Below are positions 43,259-54,596 of a DNA stretch of 64,000 nucleotides, piece by piece. The notes beneath the pieces are model-generated. The model was not told the origin of the DNA, made no database searches, and worked only from the letters and a program-made list of their open reading frames with translations. Numbering within the stretch: the first letter of the stretch is position 1; every line of letters begins with the position of its first letter. The translations under genes were made by a program, and so were the position numbers. Source of the DNA: Choanephora cucurbitarum (taxonomy: Eukaryota; Mucoromycota; Mucoromycetes; Mucorales; Choanephoraceae). The stretch lies in contig JAIWNI010000076.1 of assembly GCA_025331435.1 (NCBI GenBank), positions 62,001-126,000 on the forward strand. The letters are read 5' to 3'.

Positions 43259-46200
43259 ATGAACTCTCAAGTATCTTTAGACAACTCTCAACTTACCGTT
43301 ACCGATTCTCAAATAAGACGAATGACGACTAGTGACACTGTCACTTGTGACTGGGATGATTTTAGTGATGCTGAATCGCTTGTTTTTGACGAAACTAGAG
43401 AGGAAAGCGAATACGAAGTTGAATCAACCGTCGTTGCCGAATCCTCCAACAACATGAAGGAAGAATTTGGAAAAGTCTTCTTTGTAGGTGCCAAGTTCAG
43501 AAGCTCAGACGAGGTTCGTGATAAAGCACAAGCTTTGGGCAAAGAGTTCAATTGCCCAATCACCACTGCTAGAAGTAGCAAGAACAGCTACATTGTTTTG
43601 CAATGTAGACATGGCGGTACTTACAGAAAGGCCAAGAAAGTCGAAGCCGACGCTGAGAGAGAAGAAAGCTCCGAGAGTATGTGCTGCATAGAGAATTATA
43701 AACGAAATGGAGTAGCTGAATCAAGCGATTGACTGGACTCCTTTTTCATAGATACGAACGAGAGTGGACGACGCTATCAATCTGGTAGAAAGCGATGCCC
43801 TTTGCGCATCTATGCGTCTGTAGGACGCGATACTGAGAGGCCCTGGGAGGTTCGCCAAGTCACTCTTGAGCATAACCATGCTCTTAGCAGTGACTTGTCA
43901 ACCTATTCGGTCTTCAGGAAGCTTCTCCCCGAAGATTTCGAAGTGGCTTGTAGCATGATGAAGAAAGGAGAAACTCCTAAAAGTGTTTTGAAGGTAAGAT
44001 GAGCTTCTTTATGCTATATATTTTTTATACAGCTATGTTCATTTCGACGATGTTGCATTTGAGAGATGAATATCTAGTTGATGGAATGTCTTTTAACACA
44101 AAATAAAAGAGGAAATAAAGAATAAGTGATTTGATTTCATATCCTTTTCTCGTCTTGTATTATTTTTGCTGCTTCAGACCAGATTCTTTTACTTTTGAAT
44201 TCGATAGAATTCCATTTTATTCTTTCATTTGTCAATACTAATATACGCACATCTTACTAGTTGTTGGTAGAAAATCAAGTTGATAATGGCATCACATTAA
44301 GCGATTTGCATAACATTCAGCAACGCTTCTGCAATGACCAGTTTTCTGGTATGGCTGAGTTCATCTCAGATTTGGAGCAAACTGGACATCAAGTACGTAC
44401 CAGAGTGGACAGTGATGATAAGGTGAATGCTGTCTTCTTCATGCATGAGCATGGAAGGGATGAGCTCAGACGACTCCCTGAAAGTGTCATCATTGATGCA
44501 ACATACAAGACCAACAGCCACCGCATGGTGTTGCTCAACATTGTTGTTGCAGGCACAGTAGCTTCAGAGTATCGCCGAAGCCAACTTGCAACCATCCATG
44601 TTGCTGGATGTTGGATGAGAAAGGAGACTACCGAGTCTTATGAGTGGGCCATGAAGCAACTGAGAAGCATTGCCTGGCCTAGTGGAACTGATCCCAGTCT
44701 TCTTCCTGACAACTTTGTCACTGATAAGGATCAAGCCTTGATGAATGCTATTAAGGTTGTGTTTCCTGAGTCAAGACACATTTTGTGTTATGTGCACATT
44801 GTGCACAACTTTTTGAAAAGACTCATCAAAAACATGAGCAAGAAAGTTCAGCTTGGTAATTTAATATTGAATTTTCTTATGAGTAAAGACAACTTATTTT
44901 TGCATTGCTCTTCTTTGTAGACAAAGAAAGCCGCCCTTTGCTGGAAAAGCGATTCAAAGCTATTATTCACAAGATAGCTTTTCAATCCAACACCAAGGAA
45001 GCATTGATAGGCTTCAAGAATGAGTATGATGCATTTGTCTCTCAAGATAATCTTTGCGTTGATAAAGGCAAAGAAATGAAAACATATCTTGACAGGTAAT
45101 GTGAATGAAAATAAGTTTTAGAGCATTTAGCATGAAATTTTCTCACGTTCAAACTTGTATAGCATGATGGCCTTTCGTCGTCATTGGGTTGGCTATTATG
45201 TCAACACCTACATGCATATGGGCAATCGCACGTCCAACAGAGTCGAAAGTACTCACAGTGGCATTAAACGCCACAACAAGACATCTTCTGGTTCGCTTGG
45301 CTTGGTGACCAAAAAAATTCGCGAATGGGTTGAAGGAAGAGTGAGTTAATTGTTACAATTGTGTCTGGATCAAGTTTGGTTAATTCGCGTTATTTTCAAA
45401 TACAGGAAAGCTACAGAAACAGACAAACTGTGCGTGAGTCTTTGTTTGAAACGATCTTGAAGGACAAGACTGGCCATGAAATTGATGACAAGATGAGCCA
45501 ACTGAGAGGCAGGATTACCAGCTTTGCCTTTGATCGTATTCGTTTCGAATACATCAATTTGATGGACAACAAAGCTGATCCTGATCATGTCTCTCATGTG
45601 GATCCTACTACGTGTAAATGCCTTTGCGAATTGCGTAGAGCATACCGTCTTCCTTGCAGACATCGAATTGCGAGATATGATGGTCCTATTCCATTAGCTG
45701 CCGTTCACAGAAGATGGCACATTATGTATCAAAATGGCAGAGGTTAGTAGATTAGAGTACAGAGTATCAAACAAATGTCTAATATCCTTGTTTTAAAGTT
45801 GCTACTATTGCTGAAATGACAAATGCCAGCAAGGAGCATAATCATGAAGAGCATGAAGTCAGAAAGCCTGTAGAGGTACAGTTGCAGAAGCTGCAATATA
45901 TCAATGCAGACTTAAGAACTGAGGGAGAAAGAATCGGCTTAGAGGATGAGCTTAGAGCAATCATAAGCAAATATTCTGATGACAAGCAAGTTGAGCGCAT
46001 CCTTCCTCCTCCAATAGTATATGACATCAAAGGTCGTCCTAAAAACACTACCCGAGAAAAAATTGCTTTGGAGAGAGAGATGGACAAAATCGCTCAACTT
46101 GCCAAACAAGAAAAAGCAAGTCAAAAAGAAGTTGCCCAAGGTATTGATGCCAAAAACTGAAATTAACATAGACACTAAATGGTTGAAGTAGTCCGCCTAG

Positions 46201-46754
46201 CCATTCCAATTCCCAAAGGATTGAGTGCCAAGCAAGTGACAGGCCACTTCAATCCTTCGCCTGATGGTAATTGTGGCTATAGAGCAATTGCCTATGCCAT
46301 TTTTGATAATGAAGCCAGTTTTGGCAATGTCAAGCATGAGATGCTTTTATGCTTGAGAAAGAATGAACAATTCTACCGCCAAGTTTTTGGTAGCTCTCCC
46401 TCCGCCTCTGAAGTTCTCTCTGGTACATTTGAAAGTATCCAAAGCAAGCTTAGCAACGACGCTTCAGCAGGTATAACTGATAATTGGTTCCAATTTCCCG
46501 AAATGGTCCAATTAGCAGCAGATACCTTTAGCAGAGCTATTGCTTGCTATACGCCCGACAATCAAAGTACTACATTCGTTCCTTATTTTTCCCCTCCCTT
46601 CCCTGTTCGCCCTATTCCTTTGCAACTCTACAACAGTCATTTTTACATTGTAGAGCTCAAGCCCAACTCGAAGCCAAGATGGCCAAGAACTTACCCAGGA
46701 CACTCCTTTAACTGCAAAAGACACTCTTTAGAAGACTTTTCGCTCATTTATTAA
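43259..46754 (+). CDS. MULE transposase with C-terminal OTU-like cysteine protease domain
   Basis: Eight exons join in frame: 43259-43676, 43752-43993, 44261-44855, 44921-45095, 45163-45340, 45406-45742, 45799-46140, 46192-46754, giving 949 aa. An acidic N-terminus is followed by a FAR1/GCM1-like zinc-binding region (IVLQCRHGG, RKRCPLRIYASVG, VTLEHNHAL). The MULE catalytic core includes ESVIIDATYKTNSHRM and NFVTDKDQALMNAI, then HILCYVHIVHNFLKRL. A SWIM finger follows (CKCLCELRR, LPCRHRIARY; CxC...CxH). The last exon encodes an OTU fold with the nucleophile in SPDGNCGYRAIAYAIF and the His in YNSHFYIVEL. The protease exon also has its own ATG at 46179, so it could be a separate ORF. But a 51-bp intron (46141-46191, gtattg...agtag) fuses it exactly in frame. 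Intron 2 (267 bp) is unusually long for this locus. Confidence 0.85.
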
Positions 46755-46825
46755 CAAAAAACATATGATATGAATAAATTTTGCCACCTTTAGTTTCCTT
46801 TTTTTACAATTTATTTTGAATTCAT

Positions 46826-46921
46826 GCACCAAAAATGCTCAAATATTATTGGCTGTTCAAATGCCTACGTAGGCATTTGACAAAACCTTGGTGCGAAACC
46901 TTGGTGCGCGGAACTTTAGTC
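46826..46921. repeat. MULE right terminal inverted repeat
   Basis: 96 bp, reverse complement of 43100-43195, with the same tandem CGCACCAAGGTTT (reversed) and 24-bp palindrome. It is followed by nine As (46922-46930). Confidence 0.92.
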
Positions 46922-46975
46922 AAAAAAAAACGTAAATGGATATCTGTGATTTTTAATGTGTAACTGGTGGCTTAA

Positions 46976-47114
46976 AGGGAGTGAGTTTGGCCTTTACTCC
47001 CCTCAACTCACTCCCTCGGGAGGAAATCGACACTTTACTCCCCTCAACTCGCTCCCTCGGGAGGAAATGACGGGAGAAAATGAACTCACTTCCCTCTGGG
47101 TTAACCGGTGTAAC
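46976..47114. repeat. Right end of outer element: tandem and palindromic repeats
   Basis: A unit of about 43 bp (CTTTACTCCCCTCAACTC, then a CTCCCTCGGGAGGAAAT core) occurs twice in tandem at about 46,991-47,068, followed by CGGGAGAAAATGAACTCACT and the terminus GGGTTAACCGGTGTAAC. The motifs are the inverted counterpart of those at 41851-41948. Confidence 0.7.
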
Positions 47115-47861
47115 TACCGTTGTACCAAAAATAAAAGACAAGAAATTACACCTACAAGAAAGTCAGCAATAATCCTTTAGTAGCTTCTAGGCTTGTCCAA
47201 AGACGAGTTAAAAAGATAGGATATGGTGTTACTTTTTTTGTTACTTGTTTGACTAACAATCCAAATACTGTACCTCAATAGAGGCAGTCATACAATAAGC
47301 TGTAAAAAAGGAGCCACAAAAACTCTTGTGATAATGCTAAAAAGAAGTACATACTTTTGATCAATGTTTGAATAATCCACGGTGCACGAAAAGAGTCTCA
47401 TTTGACTTGCTGGCTTTGAGTGTTCAGACTTTCTACATTGATAGACCTTTACTTTGCTAATGTACTTTTTGAACAACTTTTTACAAACTTGGTCAGACTA
47501 TACAGAAGCTGATCATACTGAAAGTCCGTGTCCTTTCTACAAAGACTTTCCTGAAATGATAGATGACGATTGAGTAATAAGTATTAATTCACATTGAATT
47601 GTCAGCTACCTCTCTCATTATTTTAGCTTACGTCTTTATAATCTATATTGTAAATCGCGATTCTTATGTGCCTATTCCCAAACCGATAGTTCAAGAGCAT
47701 ATATTTAGCTACGTCTTATTTCATGCGCATCATCAAGTCTACTAAAAAGAGAATGGGAAGTTTCAAGTCGCAAAAGATTAAACATAAAGACTACTCGCTT
47801 TTTCTTTCAGGCCAAAGAAAATACTAGGAAATCTGAACAAGTGGGTCAAGAACCAGATAGC
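47115..47861. other. Intergenic region
   Basis: No supported gene. The last part may hold an upstream exon of the small membrane protein that follows (an ATG near 47,723 and a pyrimidine-rich acceptor CTTTTTCTTTCAG near 47,800), but no in-frame join could be fixed. Confidence 0.35.
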
Positions 47862-48014
47862 ATGAATCTGTCAAGAGGAACAACTGCATTTTTTCTATTG
47901 AGTATGTCAATTGTTTATTTTGCAGTATGGTATGTTAAGAAGCAAATGTATAATGAGAATGATGAAATAATATTGTACACTCGGAAGAATTGCAAGCAAG
48001 GAGATGCATGTTAA
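47862..48014 (+). CDS. Possible small single-pass membrane protein, 50 aa
   Basis: The frame reads MNLSRGTTAFFLLSMSIVYF and then AVWYVKKQMYNENDEIILYT, giving one clear membrane helix with a positively charged flank and a Cys-containing tail (CKQGDAC). Coding-like sequence extends upstream to an acceptor-like CTTTCAG at about 47,812, so the true gene may have another exon. Such short one-helix proteins are common in mitochondrial assembly, but I cannot assign a family. It is convergent with the ADAM gene (33 bp between stops). Confidence 0.35.
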   Translation: MNLSRGTTAFFLLSMSIVYFAVWYVKKQMYNENDEIILYTRKNCKQGDAC

Positions 48015-48047
48015 AATACAAGAATAGATATATAATATAATTTAAGC

Positions 48048-51000
48048 TTAAATCACACCTTCATTATGAGGTCTATTTGCCATAGCTGTGTTACCATACG
48101 AAGGAGGATTAGGAACCCGACTATAGTTGGGTGCCGGAGAGGCGGGAGTAGGCGTTTGAGATGTTGGTTGATTTTGCCAATTGTTAGCGTTGTTCAATTC
48201 ATAGGCATCATGCTGTGGTGGTGCTTGAGAGTAAGCAGGCAAGGGTTGTTGAGGATAACCTCTGGGACCTGGAGGACCATTGTAAAGTGTTGGATCAACC
48301 CAGCCATTATTGTTAGGGTAGTGAGGTTGTTGAGGATAATAAGGTTGTGGCGTAGTACTATATTGGGTTGGATAAACCGCTTGTTGCGCAGGAACGGTAT
48401 AGATTGTTGTCTTGCCCAAATTATTGTAACCATCCGAGTACGAATAACAACAACAACGGAAGAGACAGAAGAGGAAAATGAGACCAATAACAGCAGCAAT
48501 AGGAATGACGATGTAAAGATGGCTGTTGATCCAGTTGACTGCATTGTTACCGAAATTGCTTTGATCACACGAGCCACTTTTACAGACACCGCCGACGCCA
48601 CATGGTGTACCATCCATGAAATTACCAGGGAAAATGATACACGAAAATGAGGAGGAGGGGTTTTGGCACGACATGGCGCACCCACTATCAGCAGAACATG
48701 ATTTCTTAATATTGTTTGTGGTACCACGAGCTACACATTGAGCATCTCGGGAAGTACATTGTCCAGAAGCACACTGCATTCCATTACTGCAACTCGTCAA
48801 GTCATCTTTATACTTGTCAGCAGGACAGTTTCCTGAAGTACCTGAACAGACCTCAGCAACATCACATTCACCAGAAGCAGGTCGACAAGTATAATTGGCA
48901 GGTCTTAGTTGACAGTTGTTACAACATAAATCATTGAAGTCGCTTTAGATGAGAAAAAATGGGATCAGCTCTCTTACTCCAATCATACACATATACAAAT
49001 TTCATGTTTATCTCTCGCCCTCACTTACTCGCAAACAGCGCCAGATTTGAATTTACAGGTAGAAGGGTCACAACAGTTGCTATCTTTTCCACCTGTATCA
49101 CAGTCCTCGCCTGTTTCTTTAATACCATTACCACACATCTGTAATGTAGTAATATTTCTGGATCCAGGATCTATTTTAGGAAGTAGAATGAATAGTCTGG
49201 CTTAACATTCCATTTCCTGCTTAATCATACCTTGCAAGCATGATGTGTAGTTTGGCATAGCAGTACAGATGGTAGTGATACTACAAGGACTGAAAGCATC
49301 AGAAGATGCATTGCTAGTAGGGTTCATAAAGTATCTTCCTCCTGCATCACATTGAGTATTACTGTAAGGACAACATTGGCAGCTCGATCCAGAACATGGA
49401 CAATTTTGAGAAGTACAATCATGAATGGCACCTGTCATCTACTTGTTAATGTCGTATCAAAAAAAGCAGGGATAAAACATACCAAAACCATGACCCACTT
49501 CATGAGCAACTACTTTCCATTCATCACGAACTAATCAAATAGGTCGATAATTAGACATAAATTAAAAGAGAAATATAGATCACTTACTAATTGAGGATAC
49601 ACCTGTACCAGAAGTGTATTGGTTCGATGAGCTCGTAAAGACAGAACCTGTGTTACATACTTGTGACATCCAAGCAATGCCTACTTCTTGTCCAGTACTA
49701 CGAATCAAGTTAGTTTAAAAAAATAAAGAGAGGATAGCCAACATACGCGCAATTTGTCATCAAATGCCAAAGACCAGCCCCATCATCACCGATGCTACCC
49801 CTCCATCGGCTAAAATCACTCAAACGAGATGAGATAGAATAACTAGTTGAACAAGCTTGATTCCAGTTGACAGATGAAGCAGGTGTAGAAGGACAGGTTG
49901 AATCCATGATGGTGATATTGATCAAGCCAATGGCTACATTGAATGTAGAGTCGTATACATTACTGACCGAATTCCAATCGTTGATGATTTGCATACGAGC
50001 ACTATCTGCATTCTGATAATATTTGACATACGTACAGTCAGCCGCCACCCCCATATATAGAACTTTTTAAAAGGTATATTAGTCAGTCAGCGGCTTCTTA
50101 AAAAATTAGAGTTGTTTTTCACTTTACTTTTTTTAGTGGTAGGACAACCACTAGGTGCTCGTTTGGCGAGCGTTTTACCGACACTTCCAAATGAAGTGTA
50201 GTCAATTTTTAATGGATCGTAGTCAATTTCCAATGGACTGTATCTCTTTTGCGTAGTATGAGTGATTTTGTCAAATCCACAGCCATTGCTTTGTGTACTG
50301 AGATTATGTTGTGTTGCTTCTGCTGTGTCTGAATCACGGTAGGTAACCATATAGGCATCAACATGTTGCTCAGCAAGTTCTGCATCATCGGACCTCTTTG
50401 TAAGATGATAATTCTCCTTTAATTTAACATGATAAGTATCGCCATATAAAGTGAATGCGCCTTCAAATAAAGGGTGATCAAGATGATGCCTAACAATCGA
50501 ATAAGTTTGCCTGACAATAATAACAGAGATAAGAAAAGCTTACTCAATATCATTTCGCACAATAATTCTAGCCCAGCCCAAGACACCAGGCTTGTCTTGC
50601 ATATCTTCATCTATACCGGCAAGCCAGTAGTGTTGTGAATAGATGGGGTCAACAACATGGCCGCGGTATACTCTATAGTCTGAAGGGTTAATTCGAGCTG
50701 ATTTGCCTTGTTGGTGAATCACTGCCTGAGGATGAAAAAGATCATAATTAGGTGTTAGATGTAGATAGAATGTCTTGTTGTAAGCGTCTATTGAAAGTCT
50801 AAAAGAATCGTCAAACTGAAGGGATTGAGGTCTAGTGGGTTGAAAGTGGTAGTTGGGTGAAATCTCTCTTTTCTCGAAGAATAGATTTGAACGCTTTGCT
50901 ATATCAAGCTTTACTGATTGAATTGGTTCTACCCATAATAGCTGTTTGTTATTCACACTGCGACCTATTTAGTAGAAATATGAGAAATGGAGATTTATAG

Positions 51001-51093
51001 CCATTGTTTGTTTCTTTCTTTTTTTTTTTACTCACATTTTGCAAATGAAGCTATACATATCAAAAAGTAAAATAATATACAAATGAGCTTCAT
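48048..51093 (-). CDS. ADAM-type membrane metalloprotease-disintegrin
   Basis: Nine exons: 51036-51093, 50544-50964, 50128-50510, 49747-50062, 49588-49697, 49483-49530, 49231-49431, 49029-49170, 48048-48942, giving 857 aa. In order it has a signal peptide (MKLICILFYFLICIASFAK), a pro-domain to about residue 290 and an adamalysin catalytic domain. The zinc site HEVGHGFGAIH is at 439-449, followed by DCT. Next come a cysteine-rich disintegrin domain (CRPASGECDVAEVCSG), a cysteine-rich segment, one membrane helix at 702-721 (LYIVIPIAAVIGLIFLFCLF) and a Pro/Gln/Tyr-rich cytoplasmic tail. It is a surface sheddase or matrix protease by family knowledge; its fungal substrate is unknown. Intron 2 is only 33 bp (gtaagc...gtcag) and should be confirmed. 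A YVPVTIKK-like basic KTLAKRAP near the domain border could be the pro-peptide cleavage site. Confidence 0.92.
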
Positions 51094-52913
51094 TTGTAAA
51101 ATATCAATAAAATTAGAAACAAAAAGGAGTCAAGAACTAAGAAAAGAATAAAGTCTATTTATATGAGCTTATTCGCTCCCCGCAATTGTGCCGACATGTC
51201 GTCAACGTAACTTTGAATTTTTCAGCCATTGTTTTTTCTTTTTAGAGATATATTTTCAGCCATATTTTTTTTCCATTAATTGCGTTGTATCTTTTAAAAC
51301 GCTGCTGTACAAAATTGTTTTCTTAATATAAGGAAACAGCAATAAGTTTCTCTCCTTTCGCTGTTGTCGCTGTCGCTTTTTCGGATTGAAGTAATAGCAT
51401 CTTGGCATAAAGATTCTATGGAAACTCGCTTTTTCCAGGAAACCTTTTTCAGAGATAGAAAAAAAGTTGCTCCCACCTGACATTGTCTCTGCTTTAAGCA
51501 GAAATGCTCTCCTGCCTTCCCTTCGCTTTCTCTTTTTTTACATGTGCTTCATTCTTGTTCCCTCCCTTTCCTCTCAAAATTATTCCAGAGAGAAGAAAGG
51601 AACTGTGTTGAATTAAACTGTGGCAAATGCATCAATGTCAATTCTGCACAGACTATGCAGTCGTCATGCTCTGGTCACAAACTGGATAACTATAGTCTCG
51701 AATCATTTGTCAACGTATGATGTCTCTTAAATTGATCCTTTTAAATTCCAATGACATTTAGATATCCACTGACAAGAGAGGTTTCTGTCGAGTAAGTATG
51801 ATGGCAGCAACACTTATTGATAGTAAAAATATCCTTTTTTAAGTTGCTATCATTATTCCTTTTCCTTGACTGATTAAATCATATATAAGCATATTTCGTC
51901 TTTCTCTCTTTTTTACTTGTGAAGACATTTGTCTCTGATAGGTGCAATTGGCCTCAATAATTTAAAGAATATAATTTAAGACAACATTCAACTAAGAGAG
52001 TGATTACAAAAGAACAAAGAAGTGGCAAATGTTTGTTTAACCTTTAAAAGAACCAGAGACTGATGTCTATTAATACAACAGATCTGTCTAAATAAGAAAA
52101 ATGATTAGTAAGCCAGTCTATGGTGTTTTTTTAGTCTTCGTATTGAACACTATAGGCTCTAGAGGTCATTACTCAACCAACATCTAAGCATATGTAGTGG
52201 ACAGCATATCTTAGAGAAAGTAGAAAAGGGACGACAAGTCAGGAGCTATTCACTAATTCCTTTGGTCAGTTTTATTTGCGTTTACAGTAAGAGAAATCTT
52301 AATAAATATACACTCCCAGTCAAGAATGTATGTATTAAGTAAAACGGAAGCCAGCACGATGGCATATGCTCCCTTATATATATTTATATATCTGTTATGT
52401 ACTCAGCCCATTGATAGATAACATCCTTAGAGTTAATTTGTATTGGGTTTGTTAGCATGAGAAATATGCGAATGTTTAGGTTTTCTTTGTGTATGTTTTT
52501 ATGGCGTCAGTGTCATGCACACCATAGTTGTACTTGATGCAGGACAGAAACAGGCGCCATTCTTTTTTTTTTGGGATCTAGACGTACGTAAATATGAAGC
52601 TAAAGTGCTACTTTCTTTTCCCTAGACAGAGAAAGATGAAGAAAAATAAACAGTAGGGTATTCTTGCTCAATTCAAGTCATACAGCTATTTGACAAAGAT
52701 GTAACAGACTTTCCATCTTTTTTTTCTTGTTTAACCTACTGATATCATTTTGGTAAACAAATCTAATCGCGATCCTTTGATGTATTTTGAAACAATAGAA
52801 TTCTGATGGATCTATCAAACTCAGTGTAACTAATTATTGATTCAAACAATGATTTCGACTAGTGACATCAAAGCCCTTAATATCAAAAGGAATTAGTTCT
52901 TTCTTTCTATCAC
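51094..52913. other. Intergenic region, 1.8 kb
   Basis: Between the ADAM start and the hydrolase stop. AT-rich with pyrimidine tracts. A 75-codon minus frame at 51256-51483 has poor composition and was not accepted. Nothing else recognised. Confidence 0.4.
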
Positions 52914-54051
52914 TTAATCTCTCTTGACATCATCTTGTATCCAAGAGGTAACTTTTTCTGCCATGTAATCAACATGCTTTGGTTCCAAACAGAAGGCGTG
53001 TGGAATCTTTTCAGTACATAGATGAATTTTTCCTATCAGTTTAAAGATTAGGAACATTGATTAAAGATAGAAAAAAGGAGGTGCATTGCTATACCTTTAG
53101 GGAAATGCTTTGTCATGTATTCATGGTGATCCTTAGGCGCCCATTGATCATTTTCAGAATAATATATGATAAATTTATCCAGATGGTCCAAGTAAAAGTC
53201 ATGATCTAATGCTTTCACAGTTTCCATCTCATCTTTGCCCATATGCAAAACGTTTTGAAGTACAGTGGGATGAAGCAACTGATGGGCTGTCACTTGAAGA
53301 CCTTCACCTGATTGGCCTGTAAACAATTGAACAAGACATTGGCGAAGAGGTGGTGGAAGATAGAACAAAAGGGATCCAGTTACATCGACTATCCAGTATG
53401 GAAGTGAGCTCATCAGACGCTATTGTTTGAGAATAAATTGAGTTAGAAGAATCAGGCATACTTTTTTCAGGTAGACAAAAACAGGAGGAAGAACCTACAC
53501 TAAGTTGAACACCATTTGGTGTGGCAGCAATTTCTCTTAAAGTAGGGAAAAGTGCGATAATACGGGAAATACCATGGTTAGGGCGTTCTCTCAAAACAGC
53601 AACTGAGATATAAGCACCAATAGAATGGCCCATCAAAATGAAATTGGTTTCTGGACCATTCTCCTTTGCCAACTGGTCAAGACAGTCGACTTTGTGTTGA
53701 ATCTGGTCACTTAATGAATATTTTCTTTTTTCGTTTTTGTTATAGTTGACAACGTGTCCCTTATGTGAGACTTTGCTCAATTAGAATCAGTACGCTTTTC
53801 GTGTTTTGCTATGTATGTGTATGCTTACCTGCGATAATCTCAAGAGAAGAAGAAGCAACAGAGGTATAAATTCCTTCAAGGAAGCTGGTATAATAGTCGA
53901 CTAGACCAGGATTACCGGGTATAAACATAAGTATAGTCTTATTCTTGGTTGCAGAAGCTGGCCATAATAGTGTCTCGGTGGGATATCCAGAGATCTCATA
54001 GATAGTGCGAAGTGGCCTGCGAATAGCCGAATTTCTAATAATCCAGGACAT
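52914..54051 (-). CDS. Lipid-droplet-associated-hydrolase-like alpha/beta hydrolase
   Basis: Four exons: 53829-54051, 53499-53770, 53095-53419, 52914-53032, giving 312 aa (human LDAH 325). The conserved family opening FIPGNPGLVDYYTSFLEGIY is followed by SHKGHVV. The nucleophile elbow FILMGHSIGAY has Ser124. The acid is in the YYSENDQWAP line and the base His is in IPHAFCLEPKHVDYM, so the catalytic triad is complete. Residues 140-240 form a hydrophobic lid (LPPPLRQCLVQLF) that may dock on lipid droplets. The family is linked to sterol-ester or lipid-droplet turnover; the exact substrate is unsettled. The start MSWIIRNSAIRR was preferred because the frame upstream lacks an ATG in family context. 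Confidence 0.9.
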
Positions 54052-54596
54052 GTATACAAACAAGTGAGGGAGAAAAAGAAAAGCAACAACTGTGTCTTGA
54101 AAATGCAACAAGATTTCGATGATCGGACCTGAAATTCAGTAAGTTTAACCGATCAAAGTAAACTTGAGAATATAAGACATTCTACCATTTGATTTAGGCA
54201 TACTTGCATCCACATAAGAACACCAAGGAAAACGTAATTCGCCTTCAAACAGCTGTACTCTCACTTCTCTTCAAATACAGCTTTTAAAAGAAGACAACTC
54301 TCTGTATGACGAATTACTATCTTCTCTAAAGATAATGCACTATAAATAAAGGCATGTTTGCTTATGATATAGCAGTCTCTCACTACCATTCGTCCATAGG
54401 CTTCGGCAGACTAAGCGACTATATCTATTGAATGGCTTATAGCAACTTGTTTGAAATTTGTGTATTAAACAAAGTCTAAATATCATAATTTCTTGAATTC
54501 AAAATAGAGCATTCCTCTTTTCTTTTTCTCTTTTCAGCAGAAACTGAGTTTGCCTCCCTTTTCTTTTCTCTTTATTTTTCACTTTTCTCTTTAAAC
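54052..54596. promoter_or_regulatory. Divergent intergenic region between the hydrolase and EMC3
   Basis: 545 bp between two start codons on opposite strands. The EMC3 side ends in a CT-rich leader (TTTCTCTTTATTTTTCAC), typical of fungal housekeeping promoters. No specific site recognised. Confidence 0.35.

Larger units (their letters stand above)
43100..46921 (+). mobile_element. Mutator-like DNA transposon (MULE), apparently intact
   Basis: 3,822 bp bounded by identical 96-bp terminal inverted repeats (43100-43195 and 46826-46921) starting GACTAAAGTTCCGCGCACC, with a 9-bp A-tract duplication outside. It carries one gene with a MULE transposase domain, a SWIM zinc finger and, at the 3' end, an OTU protease domain. 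Perfect repeats and open frames suggest recent movement. Confidence 0.92.
41851..47114. mobile_element. Outer terminal-inverted-repeat element, interrupted by a MULE
   Basis: The left edge GTAACACCGATTAACTCAGA (41851) and the reverse of the right edge GTTACACCGGTTAACCCAGA (47114) match at 24 of the first 30 positions. Both ends then carry clusters of a palindromic motif CTCCC(T)CGGGAG and GGGGAGTAAA. Without the nested MULE and its 9-bp duplication the element would be about 1.43 kb. No transposase of its own is recognisable, and no exact target duplication is seen outside it, so it is an old, probably non-autonomous element of unknown superfamily. Confidence 0.55.

Noticed and set aside
46179..46754. 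OTU domain as a host gene captured next to the MULE
   Set aside because: It lies inside the terminal inverted repeats, 72 bp from the right one, follows the transposase with an in-frame intron, and has no promoter space of its own, so it belongs to the element.
48066..48650. 194-codon plus-strand frame antisense to the ADAM tail
   Set aside because: It is the complement of the Pro/Gln/Tyr-rich tail; Arg/Ile-rich composition without motif. The sense strand has clear domain and splice evidence.
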